Source: Microvenator marinus | GTDB taxonomy: Bacteria; Myxococcota_A; Bradymonadia; Bradymonadales; Bradymonadaceae | Direction of reading: 5' to 3' | DNA: 64,000 nt | Assembly: GCF_007993755.1 (NCBI RefSeq) | Contig: NZ_CP042467.1 | Coordinates: 1,836,001 to 1,900,000, forward strand | Shown here: piece after piece, positions 51,086 to 60,397 of the stretch | Layout of the letters: each line of letters begins with the position of its first letter | Numbering within the stretch: the first letter of the stretch is position 1 | Notes under the pieces: model-generated | Told to the model about the DNA's origin: nothing | Databases searched by the model: none | What the model saw: only the letters and a program-made list of their open reading frames with translations | Translations under genes and position numbers: made by a program

Positions 51086-52081
51086 ATGCGCACCACTATT
51101 CTTAAAATCCTAGCTCTCGGCCTCATCGGATGTGGCCCTTTGGTCACTGAACCCATGCCCGATATTCCGCAAACCGTGAAGTACGAGACGGTTCGCATTG
51201 AGTACGGAAACGACGACCTCCTTCCCGACTCCGAATCGCGCCAACAAGAGCTCGTCGGAGACATCAGCAACGTCGCGCTCATCACGCAGGCTCTGGTGCG
51301 CGGGACAAACCGTGTGGTGCGCGCCCAGCTCTTCCTCGTAGATGCTATTTCGCGGTTTCGGCCGTCGTCGTTCACCCAGAATTCGTGGACCTGGGAGTCC
51401 CAAGAGGAGCGCTACTCTCGACTCGACCTGACGCGCACCTCGCCAGAAGACGAGTCCGTGGAATACGAACTTCTGGTCGGCCCAACAAAAGATGAGGCGC
51501 GCGTGGTCTTGTCGGGGGAATTCACGAACTTTGACCCTGAAGGGCCCTTGCAGTCTGGAGAGGGCTTGCTCAGATTTAACTTCGATAACGACCCAGATTC
51601 GGTATCCACAGGGAGTATCTCCATCGCGTTCCGCGCCGCAAACGGGGTTCGGCAGGTGCGCGTCGCGTTCTTCGAATTCCAAGAGACTCCGGACACGCCG
51701 GCCCAAAGTGCCCTTTACGAGTACACTCAGTTTGAGGATGGCCGTGGAAACTTTGACTACGCGGCGCGCCAGGACTTCCTCAAAGATGGAGACCCATTGG
51801 AGCTCGTCTCCATGAGCACCGCCTGGACCTCGGAGCAATCCGGCCGTGCGGCAGCGCGTATTGAGGGCGGAAGTCTTCAAGTCAACGAAGTCCTACTCGA
51901 TGAGTGTTGGGACGAGGCCTCGCGCGTCCTCTGGGCTGACGCCACACCCAACCTTCCGAACTACGATGATGGTGAGGAAGATGCGTGTGACGCTGCGCTC
52001 CAGGGCGTCTCACTTTCGCCTCCCGAAGTCGTGGTCCCCACTGCAGATCCAGCCATCCCAGCCCCTCATCCACAAGAGTAG
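51086..52081 (+). CDS. Hypothetical lipoprotein, paralogue 2 of a tandem pair
   Basis: 331 residues with lipobox LIGC. Same fold as the preceding protein as judged by aligned blocks (RQQELVGDISNVAL; VDAISRFRPSS; LRFNFDNDPDS; GVRQVRVAFFEFQ; LDECWDEAS near the end). The 23-base gap repeats part of the first gene's leader (ACGAACCA), as expected from tandem duplication. No membrane segment after the lipobox. Not recognised as a known family. Confidence 0.75.
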   Translation: MRTTILKILALGLIGCGPLVTEPMPDIPQTVKYETVRIEYGNDDLLPDSESRQQELVGDISNVALITQALVRGTNRVVRAQLFLVDAISRFRPSSFTQNSWTWESQEERYSRLDLTRTSPEDESVEYELLVGPTKDEARVVLSGEFTNFDPEGPLQSGEGLLRFNFDNDPDSVSTGSISIAFRAANGVRQVRVAFFEFQETPDTPAQSALYEYTQFEDGRGNFDYAARQDFLKDGDPLELVSMSTAWTSEQSGRAAARIEGGSLQVNEVLLDECWDEASRVLWADATPNLPNYDDGEEDACDAALQGVSLSPPEVVVPTADPAIPAPHPQE

Positions 52082-52156
52082 AATCAGACTTCGTAGTTGA
52101 TCGAGTCCGCACCATCCCGTATCAGGCAAGTTTCAGACTCGCACTAGGCCTGAACT

Positions 52157-53065
52157 ATGTTTGAACAACGACTCGCAAAGCGCACGAAGCATCTAAAGAA
52201 ATTCGCCAAGAAGTGGCCGACGGATGCGTTCCGAGTCTACGACCGCGACATCCCCGAGTACCCGTGGACGGTGGATTTCTATGGCGATCATCTGCTCCTT
52301 CAGTACTTCGAAACTCGAACCTCTGAAGGTCAGACGGAGACCATTCCGGACATCTGCGCGGAACTCTTGGAAATCCCAAAGAAGAACGTTCATCTCAAGG
52401 TCAGGAGACGGAGATCCGGCACGCAGCACGAGAAACTCGCAGCCAAGAAGCTTGAGTTTGAAGTCTTTGAGGACGACCACAAATTTCTGGTCAACCTAGA
52501 CGATTACATCGACACAGGGCTTTTCCTCGATCACCGCAATATGCGCCGAGAAGCGGCACGACTGGTCAAAGAACACCCGTCCAGGCGTCCGGATGTTCTG
52601 AACCTATTCTCGTACACTGGAGCCTTTAGTGTGTGGTGCGCCGCAGCCGGCGCCAAAGTCACCTCCGTAGACCTCTCAAACACCTATCAAGATTGGGCAG
52701 AGCGAAACTTTAAGCTCAACAAGCTAGACCCGGCCAAACACCTATTCGAGCGCTCAGACGCCACACGTTGGCTTCCACAGGCTCGCGTCAAAGATGCGTA
52801 TGACCTCATCATTCTAGACCCGCCCACGTGGTCGCGCTCCAAACGTATGGATACGGATTTTGACATCCAGCGCGACCATGTCTTCTTGCTCAAACATTGC
52901 GTACGCCTGCTTCGACCCGGTGGCACCCTGCTCTTCTCAACCAACTTGACGAGCTTCAAACTCGACAAGGAAAACTCTCCGATGGAGCTCGAAGAAACCA
53001 CACAATGGAGCGTTCCCGAGGACTTCCGCTCTGGAATTCATCGCTCGTTTAAGGGCACGAAATGA
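52157..53065 (+). CDS. Class I SAM-dependent methyltransferase, RlmI/RlmK-like
   Basis: 302 residues. The SAM-binding part has GLFLDHRNMRREAARL, LNLFSYTGAFSVWCAAAGAK (motif I), VTSVDLSN (motif II) and the catalytic LDPPTWSRSKRMD, the pattern of the RlmI/RlmK (YccW/YcbY) 23S rRNA methyltransferases. N-terminal residues 1-110 would hold the RNA-contacting insert; no PUA domain is visible, so it resembles the C-terminal half of RlmL/K. The target base is unproven. It overlaps aat by 4 bases (ATGA). Confidence 0.88.
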   Translation: MFEQRLAKRTKHLKKFAKKWPTDAFRVYDRDIPEYPWTVDFYGDHLLLQYFETRTSEGQTETIPDICAELLEIPKKNVHLKVRRRRSGTQHEKLAAKKLEFEVFEDDHKFLVNLDDYIDTGLFLDHRNMRREAARLVKEHPSRRPDVLNLFSYTGAFSVWCAAAGAKVTSVDLSNTYQDWAERNFKLNKLDPAKHLFERSDATRWLPQARVKDAYDLIILDPPTWSRSKRMDTDFDIQRDHVFLLKHCVRLLRPGGTLLFSTNLTSFKLDKENSPMELEETTQWSVPEDFRSGIHRSFKGTK

Positions 53066-53652
53066 AGCGGCCAACCGCCGAAATGCTGATCAGCGCCTAC
53101 TCACAAGGAATCTTTCCGATGGCGCACGAAGACGCCGATTGGGACGTCTTTTGGTACGCCCCGGACCCACGCACCATCATCGAATTTGACGAGTTTCACG
53201 TTCCAAAAAGGCTTGGCCGGACCGTCAGACAAGGAAAGTTTGAGGTGCGTTTCTCCACGGCATTCGAACAGGTCATGCGCGAGTGCGCTCAACCAAGACC
53301 GCACGACGGCATCTGGATTTCGGAGGGACTCATCGAGGCCTATTGCGAACTCCACGAGCTCGGATTCGCGCACTCGGTGGAATGTTGGCAGGACGACGAG
53401 CTCGTAGGCGGACTCTACGGAGTGGCGCTTCGCGGCTTATTTGCTGGGGAATCCATGTTTCACAAGGTCACGGATGCCTCCAAGGTCGCACTCGTGCATC
53501 TGGTCGAACGACTGCAAGAAAAGGGGTTTGTTCTTCTCGACACCCAGTTCACCACTGCCCACCTCGCGAAGTTCGGCGCCAAGGAGATTCCCCGCGCGGA
53601 ATATGAAAGGCGCGTGAGTATGGCCATGAACGTTGACGCTCACTTCATTTAA
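53062..53652 (+). CDS. aat: Leucyl/phenylalanyl-tRNA--protein transferase
   Basis: Adds Leu or Phe from tRNA to N-terminal Arg/Lys of proteins, marking them for ClpS/ClpAP degradation (bacterial N-end rule). 196 residues, near the normal length. Signatures: AYSQGIFPMAHEDADWDVFW, YAPDPRTIIEFDEFHVPKRL, DGIWISEGLIEAYCELHELG, HSVECWQDDELVGGLYGVAL, GESMFHKVTDASKVAL and LDTQFTTAHLAKFGAKEI. Translationally coupled to the methyltransferase. Confidence 0.95.
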   Translation: MKRPTAEMLISAYSQGIFPMAHEDADWDVFWYAPDPRTIIEFDEFHVPKRLGRTVRQGKFEVRFSTAFEQVMRECAQPRPHDGIWISEGLIEAYCELHELGFAHSVECWQDDELVGGLYGVALRGLFAGESMFHKVTDASKVALVHLVERLQEKGFVLLDTQFTTAHLAKFGAKEIPRAEYERRVSMAMNVDAHFI

Positions 53653-53715
53653 TCACTTGCCTCTGACCACTCTCGTCCTTATGTTGCCCGGGTCTAGCTC
53701 CGTAGGTAGTGAAAT

Positions 53716-54465
53716 ATGGGATTTTTGGACTTTTTATTTGATAAAGAACAGGCAGAGAAGAAACGGCTCGCCAAAATGCTAAAGACCGTCACGAACATGT
53801 ATGTTCAGCCGACGGAGCGCCAATTTGTGCTCGCTGAGCTCAAAGAAATGAACAATGAAGATTCGCTAAAAATCCTGCTCGCAAGGTTTAACGAATCCTC
53901 ACACAACTCCACAGTCGACCTTGAGGAAAAGGAATTCGTACACGAGTCCATCGTTGAAATGGTTCGGCTGAATTCCGCCTTGGTTCCTGTGATCAGAGAA
54001 CACGTTTTAAAGGCGCAAGACCACGTCAACTGGCCGCTCAAAATCCTCCAAGATATCTATTCGACGGACGAGATGGCGGACTTCCTTCGCGAACTCCTCG
54101 AATCCGCTCATACAGAGTACGAGCGCGATCCGGAGAAGAAGCAAGAGGTGATTCTTCGCTCGGCCGAGTTTAAGAACGAGGCGTTGGCCAAAGAGATTAC
54201 GCGCTTCCTTGACGATGCAAACGAGACCATCCGGTACCTCACGGTGGAGACTTTGATCGTGCAAGATTTCGACTTTTTGGCAGAGCCAATGTCGAAACGA
54301 CTGGCCGAAGAAGACTCCTTGCGCATCATCCAGAAGATGGCTCTAGCGTTCTCGAATCGGCGTCATTGGACCGTGCCGGACGAGTCTCGCGAGGCAGTCG
54401 CATCTGTGCTTCCTTCAGAGTATAATCTGCACAAAGACGGCTATATTCACTCTCGCAGGACCTGA
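53716..54465 (+). CDS. Hypothetical HEAT-repeat-like helical protein
   Basis: 249 residues, cytosolic, almost entirely helical and acidic. Paired helices such as FVLAELKEMNNEDSLKILLA, FVHESIVEMVRLNSALVPVI and EALAKEITRFLDDANETIRY suggest HEAT/ARM-type repeats. No catalytic motif. Its stop overlaps the next start (TGATG), so it acts with the following two proteins of unknown function, just ahead of def-fmt. Role unknown. Confidence 0.65.
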   Translation: MGFLDFLFDKEQAEKKRLAKMLKTVTNMYVQPTERQFVLAELKEMNNEDSLKILLARFNESSHNSTVDLEEKEFVHESIVEMVRLNSALVPVIREHVLKAQDHVNWPLKILQDIYSTDEMADFLRELLESAHTEYERDPEKKQEVILRSAEFKNEALAKEITRFLDDANETIRYLTVETLIVQDFDFLAEPMSKRLAEEDSLRIIQKMALAFSNRRHWTVPDESREAVASVLPSEYNLHKDGYIHSRRT

Positions 54466-55145
54466 TGCTCGAATTCGCCCTACATGACCATCAAACCTTG
54501 GCTTTGGGCGTTTCGTGGCCGCATTGGATGCAGAAGAATGCCCCGGTTGACCGCGTGGTTCTGGCGAGTGGCGAAGCGGTAAACGGCATCCGAACACCGG
54601 TAAGGGTTCTCGGTGTGTGGACTCACCCTCATAAATTTGAGCGTGGGAAAACCTTTTCCGACGCCCGCGAAGGCGTTGTGGAGGGATCTGCGTGGGGCCT
54701 CTTCGAAGCCGAAAAACTGATCCGAATGGCGCTCGCACAAAGCGTCTTCGCGTTCGAATTCCTGACGTCACACGCGCTTCTCGGCGAAACACGGCCCTTT
54801 GATACGAGAAAGGTGCTCCGGAGCGTCATCACGCAGGAGCTGGTGGACAATCTTGTGGCCGAGTCCACTTACCGTCCATGGACCGAACTCAAGGCCGATG
54901 ACCTGCGCGCCGCCGCCGCGATGCTCGTTCAAGCCGCCTGCCTCTCACATGGGGTTGCAACCTTGCATGTTCCAACGGCTTTGAAGGTGCTGGAGCTCGA
55001 AGCACCCGAACACGATGATGGATGGCGAGCGATTGAGTCAAAACTAAAAGCCAAGATCCAAGAGGACCGACTACCCCGCGTGCTAGGCGGCCGAGACGAG
55101 GTTTTCGCCTGGCTCGAGTCCCGAATGGCTGAGGTCCGGCCATGA
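54465..55145 (+). CDS. Hypothetical protein of the three-gene unknown cluster
   Basis: 226 residues, cytosolic, no signal peptide. The N-terminal half is beta/alpha (FALHDHQTLALGVSWPHWMQ; RTPVRVLGVWTHPHKFERG), the rest helical. The order G-V, aromatic-P, then EAEKLIRMALAQSVFAFEFL reminds me weakly of YcgL-type predicted nucleotidyltransferases, but no catalytic Asp pair is visible, so I do not make that call. Start coupled to the previous gene (TGATG) and end overlapping the next (ATGA). Confidence 0.55.
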   Translation: MLEFALHDHQTLALGVSWPHWMQKNAPVDRVVLASGEAVNGIRTPVRVLGVWTHPHKFERGKTFSDAREGVVEGSAWGLFEAEKLIRMALAQSVFAFEFLTSHALLGETRPFDTRKVLRSVITQELVDNLVAESTYRPWTELKADDLRAAAAMLVQAACLSHGVATLHVPTALKVLELEAPEHDDGWRAIESKLKAKIQEDRLPRVLGGRDEVFAWLESRMAEVRP

Positions 55146-55909
55146 ATCAAATTCTCCTCATCGGCAGGCGAACTAAAGACGTGGCGTCCTGGCTTGAGGC
55201 CTCGTTTGATGCGGTCTTGAACGAAGCACGCCTTCCCGCAGCAGGCCTTAGAGAGCTCGATGCCACGCCGCCTGACGTCATCATTCTAGCGGACGACGAC
55301 TCGGCGCGCATGGTCACCATGCTCGAGGCCATTCGTGAACGCCCCCTCGGAAAACTCGTTCCGGTGGTCATCGTCTCCGAAGACCGAGCGCCTGAGAACA
55401 CCCTCGACGTGCTCGCCTGGGTAGCGGCATCCGAGTACCAAAAGCTGATCGACCTCATCGCCCACGAAGTGGAGATCCCCAAGAAACAAGCAGGAACTAC
55501 GGAGCACTCTCAAGCGGACTACGTGCTCGAGGACCTGGACGAAATCCTTGAGTCTGAGCCTCCTCAACCACCTGCACGATTCAGAACGTCCGAAATCTTT
55601 GCCGCCAGACTTGAGGCCAGAGAAGAGAGTGAGCTGGACGCTTCGGACGTGAAGAAGAAATTGAAGATCGTTCGGCACGAGGATTATTTCTCCATCTTGG
55701 AGGTCCCGAGGGGTGCACAAACTCCAATGATCCGAGAGGCCTTCCAGAAACAAATGGCGCGTTTTGACCACAAGAGTGTTGCGTTCGAGATTGCCCATGC
55801 TTTACACGCCGAAATAGAAGAAATACGGGACGCGTTGGAAGACGCGTGGGCCGTGCTAGGTGACGCGAAACTTCGCACAACCTACCTCGAAAAGACTACG
55901 AGACGCTGA
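55142..55909 (+). CDS. Hypothetical protein with receiver-like N-terminus and degenerate J-like C-terminus
   Basis: 255 residues. The first 115 have a response-regulator-like order (QILLIGRRTKDVASWLEASF, PDVIILADDDSARMVTMLEA, LVPVVIVSEDRAPENTLDVLA), but the acidic pocket and phospho-Asp are not convincing. The last 80 (DYFSILEVPRGAQTPMIREA, FQKQMARFDHKSV, VLGDAKLRTTYLEKT) follow DnaJ J-domain spacing, with FDH where HPD should be, so Hsp70 stimulation is unlikely. It overlaps the preceding gene and lies 8 bases before def. The function is unknown. Confidence 0.6.
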   Translation: MNQILLIGRRTKDVASWLEASFDAVLNEARLPAAGLRELDATPPDVIILADDDSARMVTMLEAIRERPLGKLVPVVIVSEDRAPENTLDVLAWVAASEYQKLIDLIAHEVEIPKKQAGTTEHSQADYVLEDLDEILESEPPQPPARFRTSEIFAARLEAREESELDASDVKKKLKIVRHEDYFSILEVPRGAQTPMIREAFQKQMARFDHKSVAFEIAHALHAEIEEIRDALEDAWAVLGDAKLRTTYLEKTTRR

Positions 55910-55917
55910 GAAGTTCT

Positions 55918-56466
55918 ATGGCTATCCGAGATATCGTTTTTTTCCCCAACCAAGTCCTGACTACGCCGACGAAGAAGGTTGAGAGTTTTGATGATGAACT
56001 CAAGACGCTCGTGGCAGACATGGCCGAAACTATGTACGACGCGCCTGGAATTGGCCTAGCGGCGCCTCAGGTGGGTGTTTTGCAACGGGTCGCCGTGATC
56101 GATATCGCGCGAGGAGAAGAGGAGCGCGACCTCCTCGTTTTGGTCAATCCCGAAATCGTCCACAGGGAAGGCAAGATCCTCTGGGAGGAAGGCTGTCTCT
56201 CCATTCCTCAAGTTTATGAGAAAATCGAGCGGTCAAAACAAGTGACCGTGAGGGCGCAAGACGAGAACGGAGAAACCTTCGAGATTGAGGCCGATGAGCT
56301 CTTGGCGGTCGCGTTACAACACGAGATCGACCACCTCGACGGGGTTTTGTTTTTCGACCGAATGAGCCAACTCAAGCGCACACGCGCCCTGAAGAAATAC
56401 AAGAAGGTTATGGAAAATCGCGCCCTTGAGGCCGAAGAAGCTCAGGCCGAAGGTGATGCGTCGTGA
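55918..56466 (+). CDS. def: Peptide deformylase
   Basis: Removes the formyl group from nascent proteins. 182 residues with all three motifs: GIGLAAPQVG, EEGCLSIP (metal Cys) and QHEIDHLDG (metal His pair and catalytic Glu). The acidic C-terminal tail is slightly longer than in E. coli. The stop overlaps the GTG start of fmt by 4 bases, the common def-fmt arrangement. Confidence 0.97.
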   Translation: MAIRDIVFFPNQVLTTPTKKVESFDDELKTLVADMAETMYDAPGIGLAAPQVGVLQRVAVIDIARGEEERDLLVLVNPEIVHREGKILWEEGCLSIPQVYEKIERSKQVTVRAQDENGETFEIEADELLAVALQHEIDHLDGVLFFDRMSQLKRTRALKKYKKVMENRALEAEEAQAEGDAS

Positions 56467-57407
56467 GCCTTAGAGTCGTCTATATGGGAACGCCCGAGTT
56501 TGCGACCCCTGCCTTGCAAGCTCTTATCGACTCCCACCACCAAGTCGTTGGGGTCTTTACTCAGCCGGACAGGCCGAGTGGTCGTGGGAAAAAACTCACG
56601 CCGCCACCTGTGAAAGTTCTGGCAGAATCGCACGCGATACCAGTTTTTCAGCCGGAAAAGGTGCGAAAGAACGACGAAGTCTTTGAGCAGCTCCAGGCCC
56701 TCGAGCCAGATATCGCGGTCGTTGCTGCGTACGGACAGATCCTTCCCCAGCGAATCCTAGACGTGCCTAAATTCGGCTGCGTCAACATCCATGCCTCTTT
56801 GCTGCCAAAGTACCGTGGCGCATCGCCGATTCAAGCCGCTGTTGTGGCCGGCGAGTCTGAAACAGGGGTGACGATCATGCAGATGGAGGCGGGGCTCGAC
56901 ACCGGCCCGGCCATCCAAATGAAGTCCATCCCGATTGACCCACTCCACACATCGCAAGATGTCCACGACCAGCTCGCAGCTCTTGGGGCTACGATGATTG
57001 TGGGGGTCTTGGATGATATCGAAGCGGGAACGGCAATGAGAACGCCGCAGGATGACGCGCTATCGAGCTACGCGCCCATGTTGAAGAAGGAAGACGGCAT
57101 CCTGAATTTTGCACACTCTGCCGTGGCCGTCGCAAACAAGATCCGCGGCCTTAACCCATGGCCTGGCGCCCAAGCGACCCTGGTGAAGGACGGCACGGAA
57201 TCTCGCGTGAAGATCCACCTCGCACGCCCAACCACTGAGAAAAAACCTGGCGTGGGCAAGGTCGAGACGGACGGAAAATCTCTCTTCATAGGCTGCCTCG
57301 ACGGCGCAATTGAAGTTCTAGAACTTCAGCCTTCCGGGTCGCGCGCCATGAAGACGCGCGACTTCCTAAACGGCACCCCACTCACCAGCTCCGACTACTT
57401 CCGATAA
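56463..57407 (+). CDS. fmt: Methionyl-tRNA formyltransferase
   Basis: Formylates initiator Met-tRNA using 10-formyl-THF. 314 residues; QPDRPSGRGKKLTPPPVK (tRNA-acceptor loop), AAYGQILP, HASLLPKYRGASPIQAAV (catalytic Asn-His-Asp region) and the C-terminal beta domain (LNPWPGAQ) are present. Translation starts at GTG (56463) overlapping def. rsmB follows after 4 bases. Confidence 0.96.
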   Translation: MSLRVVYMGTPEFATPALQALIDSHHQVVGVFTQPDRPSGRGKKLTPPPVKVLAESHAIPVFQPEKVRKNDEVFEQLQALEPDIAVVAAYGQILPQRILDVPKFGCVNIHASLLPKYRGASPIQAAVVAGESETGVTIMQMEAGLDTGPAIQMKSIPIDPLHTSQDVHDQLAALGATMIVGVLDDIEAGTAMRTPQDDALSSYAPMLKKEDGILNFAHSAVAVANKIRGLNPWPGAQATLVKDGTESRVKIHLARPTTEKKPGVGKVETDGKSLFIGCLDGAIEVLELQPSGSRAMKTRDFLNGTPLTSSDYFR

Positions 57408-57411
57408 ATTC

Positions 57412-58608
57412 ATGCCTAGAAACACAGCATTCCACGTACTCCAGCGAGTGGAGGAAGGTGCGTATTCACATATTGCACTGAGCTCGGCGCTCGATCGGGC
57501 ACAACTCGAACCGCGCGATCGTGGCCTTGCGACCCACCTGGTCTACGCCACCTTGACGTGGCAACAAGCGCTCGATTCGCTCATCAATCGAAGCCTGTCC
57601 AAGGGTGTGAAGGTAGACACGGCAACCCGTATCATCCTGCGCCTCGGAGTGGTTCAGCTTTACTTTATGGACCGGATCCCCGAACACGCGGCCGTGAGTG
57701 AGGCCGTTGAAATGGCCAAGAAGCGGAGCTCAGAGAAGCTCGTAAACGCTGTCTTGAGACGTTTGAGTAAGGACCGAGAGCTCTGGTACCGAGAGACCGA
57801 TAAATCGTCGAAACCCGCACGCTACCTCAGTGCGAAGTGGTCATTCCCAACCTGGCTCGCCAATCGAATGGTGCAGCAGCTCGGGGAAGAAGAAGCTGAA
57901 AAATGGATGGAGGTCATGAACCAGCCACCGCCGATTTGGCTTCGATCAAGGACTAATGAACTTCAGGACAATACGCCGCCGGGCGCACTCAAAGTCGACG
58001 AGCTCGGCCCGTACATGGAAGGGCTCAAGGAAGGAACTTGGGTGGTTCAAGACCTCGCTGCACAGCTCGTGGGGCATCTTGTAGGCGTAGAGCCAGGAAT
58101 GACGGTTTGGGACGCGTGTGCAGGCCTCGGCGGCAAAGCTCTTCACTTAGCCGATCTGCGGGCAAAGGTGGTGGCGTCCGATCCAAGTACATCCAAGCTG
58201 GACCTGCTACGCAAAGCCCACGGCGACGTTGAGATTTTGGAGGGCAAGGCTCAGGATCTCGCGCCGACACTCCCCAAGTTTGATTGTGTGCTTTTAGATG
58301 CCCCCTGCACGTCGCTCGGTGTGATTCGACGCCACCCGGAAACCCGATGGACACGCCTCGAACACCACATCACGAACCTCGCTAAGATACAGTCCGAATT
58401 GCTGGACGCTGTGGCGCCACGCGTCAAACCGTCTGGCCTTCTCGTCTACAGCGTGTGTACGTTTACGCGTGAGGAGACCTCCAAACAGGTCGAAAACTTC
58501 CTAAAACGCCATCCTGATTTTGAGCAGGATGGTCCGTTTCTGGTCACCACACCTGTGGAACACGATTCCGATGCCTTCTTTGCCGCAAGACTCAGGAGAA
58601 AGTCATGA
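57412..58608 (+). CDS. rsmB: 16S rRNA (cytosine-967-C5)-methyltransferase
   Basis: 398 residues. A NusB-like N-terminal domain (about 1-135) precedes the SAM domain: WDACAGLGGKALHLADL (motif I), DAPCTSLGVIRRHPETRW (motif IV with catalytic-pair cysteine) and VYSVCTFTREE (motif VI cysteine). In many bacteria it follows def-fmt as here. Its end overlaps rpe by 4 bases. Confidence 0.95.
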   Translation: MPRNTAFHVLQRVEEGAYSHIALSSALDRAQLEPRDRGLATHLVYATLTWQQALDSLINRSLSKGVKVDTATRIILRLGVVQLYFMDRIPEHAAVSEAVEMAKKRSSEKLVNAVLRRLSKDRELWYRETDKSSKPARYLSAKWSFPTWLANRMVQQLGEEEAEKWMEVMNQPPPIWLRSRTNELQDNTPPGALKVDELGPYMEGLKEGTWVVQDLAAQLVGHLVGVEPGMTVWDACAGLGGKALHLADLRAKVVASDPSTSKLDLLRKAHGDVEILEGKAQDLAPTLPKFDCVLLDAPCTSLGVIRRHPETRWTRLEHHITNLAKIQSELLDAVAPRVKPSGLLVYSVCTFTREETSKQVENFLKRHPDFEQDGPFLVTTPVEHDSDAFFAARLRRKS

Positions 58609-59279
58609 CTTCACCGATACTTATCGCCCCTTCGATTTTGGCTTCGGACTTTGCACGCCTCAAAGACGAATGTCAGGCCGTGCTCGACGGCGGTGCTGAC
58701 TGGCTTCACGTAGATGTGATGGATGGACATTTTGTGCCGAATCTGACGATTGGTTTGCCCGTCGTAGAGGCGCTCCGGCACCATTTCCCGGACGTCTTCC
58801 TAGACGTACACATCATGATTTCGAATCCGGACGACATGGCTGAGGCCTACGCGAAGGCTGGCGCAGATCTGGTCTCGTTCCATCCCGAGGTCAGCAAGCA
58901 CCCTCATCGCATCATACAGGCGCTTCATCAGGCAGGCGCAAAGGCGTCCTTGGCCATCAATCCGGGCACTCCACTCGATGTTGTAGACTACCTCGCTGAA
59001 GACCTCGACATGGTGCTGATCATGAGTGTCAATCCGGGTTTTGGCGGCCAAAAATTCATCCCATCTACGATTAGAAAGTTGCAGGAGCTCCGGCAAAAAC
59101 TTGCGGTCCTCGGTAAAGCCGAGATGGACGTTCAGGTAGACGGTGGAGTAAATACAAAGAATATTGGTCAAATTTGCGCAGCCGGCGCCAATATCCTGGT
59201 GGCTGGAAGCGCCATATTCAATACCGACGACTACGCAGCCACGATCTCAAAACTGCGTTCAAACGCGAGTGGAGCATGA
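58605..59279 (+). CDS. rpe: Ribulose-phosphate 3-epimerase
   Basis: Pentose phosphate pathway enzyme, 224 residues. Signatures: [29 protein letters not shown] (metal-binding), [12 protein letters not shown] (loop), QVDGGVN and the phosphate-binding GSAIF. It overlaps rsmB at its start and the MoxR-type gene at its end (ATGA), so the housekeeping run is transcribed straight into the MoxR cassette. Confidence 0.96.
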   Translation: MTSPILIAPSILASDFARLKDECQAVLDGGADWLHVDVMDGHFVPNLTIGLPVVEALRHHFPDVFLDVHIMISNPDDMAEAYAKAGADLVSFHPEVSKHPHRIIQALHQAGAKASLAINPGTPLDVVDYLAEDLDMVLIMSVNPGFGGQKFIPSTIRKLQELRQKLAVLGKAEMDVQVDGGVNTKNIGQICAAGANILVAGSAIFNTDDYAATISKLRSNASGA

Positions 59280-60397
59280 GGAAAATTTCGGACATCCAGA
59301 GACCTAGCGCCGAAATTCGATTCGCCGACGAACTGGCAATCCTCAAAGATTGGGACCAAAACCGAGCCAAACCCGAGGGGTGGAAACTCTCTCCACAGGC
59401 CGTGGTGCGCTTTGTGCTCGGTGACGACCAGCTCGGCGTGCAGGAGAAATTTGTCGGCACGAGGAGGTTCATCGAGCGATGTATCGTCTCGCTAGCCACC
59501 CAACGCGGTCTGATGCTGATCGGCGAGCCTGGCACAGCCAAGAGCTATTTGAGTGAACTCCTTGCGGCAGCCGTTTCGAGCGACTCAACCCTGACCATTC
59601 AAGGGAGCGCAGGAACCACCGAAGACGATATCAAGTACTCGTGGAATTACGCGCTCTTGATGAGCGAAGGCCCAACCGAGCGCGCGCTCGTGCCCTCCCC
59701 GCTCTACACCGGCATGCAACGGGGTGGGATCGTCCGCTTCGAAGAGATCACGCGATGCCCTCTTGAGATCCAAGACACCCTGCTCTCGGTCATGAGCGAC
59801 CGCGTGCTTATGGTTCCGGAGTTCAAAAGCGATGAGCGCCTCGTGTTTGCACGGCCCGGCTTCAATGTCATCGCGACCGCAAATACTCGAGACCGCGGCG
59901 TGAACGAAATGTCCGTGGCTTTGAAGCGGCGCTTCAACTTCGAGACCGTTCATCCGATCTCGGATATCTCGCTCGAGATGGAGTTGGTTCAGAGAGAAAC
60001 CAACGCGCTCTTCGAAGAAGCCGGCGTGCCGCTTCGGCTTGATGAGCGCCTTACCGAAGCGCTCGTCGTCACATTCCACGAGATCAGAAGCGGCAAGTCC
60101 ATGAGCGGCAAAGCCGTAGAGTCGGTCTCAACGGTGATGAGTACAGCCGAGGCCGTCTCGGTGGCCTTCGCTTCCGGATTACACGCGTACTATTTTGGTC
60201 AGACTCAGATCGGCCTCGACCAGATCGTGGACAACCTTGTGGGCTCGGCCATCAAGGAAAACCCCGAAGATATCAAGCGACTCAAAGCCTACTTCGACCA
60301 TGTTGTCGCGGAACGAAAGCGCGGCGTCTGGACCGAATTCTACGAAGCAGCAAAGGGCCACCATGACCTTGGACGTGGACCACATTCTCCAAAATAG
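59276..60397 (+). CDS. MoxR-type AAA+ ATPase
   Basis: 373 residues. Walker A GEPGTAKS starts at residue 83; Walker B appears as [11 protein letters not shown], with Glu in the first acidic position, a variant I associate with MoxR relatives paired with DUF5682/SWIM genes. The sensor-1 stretch [13 protein letters not shown] and ALKRRFNFE follow. Such ATPases remodel client complexes together with a vWA partner, which here is encoded next. The ATG at 59276 overlaps the rpe stop (ATGA); an open frame from 59174 inside rpe is not used. The 3' end overlaps the next gene by 35 bases. Confidence 0.9.
   Translation: MRKISDIQRPSAEIRFADELAILKDWDQNRAKPEGWKLSPQAVVRFVLGDDQLGVQEKFVGTRRFIERCIVSLATQRGLMLIGEPGTAKSYLSELLAAAVSSDSTLTIQGSAGTTEDDIKYSWNYALLMSEGPTERALVPSPLYTGMQRGGIVRFEEITRCPLEIQDTLLSVMSDRVLMVPEFKSDERLVFARPGFNVIATANTRDRGVNEMSVALKRRFNFETVHPISDISLEMELVQRETNALFEEAGVPLRLDERLTEALVVTFHEIRSGKSMSGKAVESVSTVMSTAEAVSVAFASGLHAYYFGQTQIGLDQIVDNLVGSAIKENPEDIKRLKAYFDHVVAERKRGVWTEFYEAAKGHHDLGRGPHSPK

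Noticed and set aside
57412-59279. Possible tRNA genes near the translation genes
   Set aside because: No cloverleaf or T-loop consensus was seen in the short gaps; the genes overlap or abut throughout.
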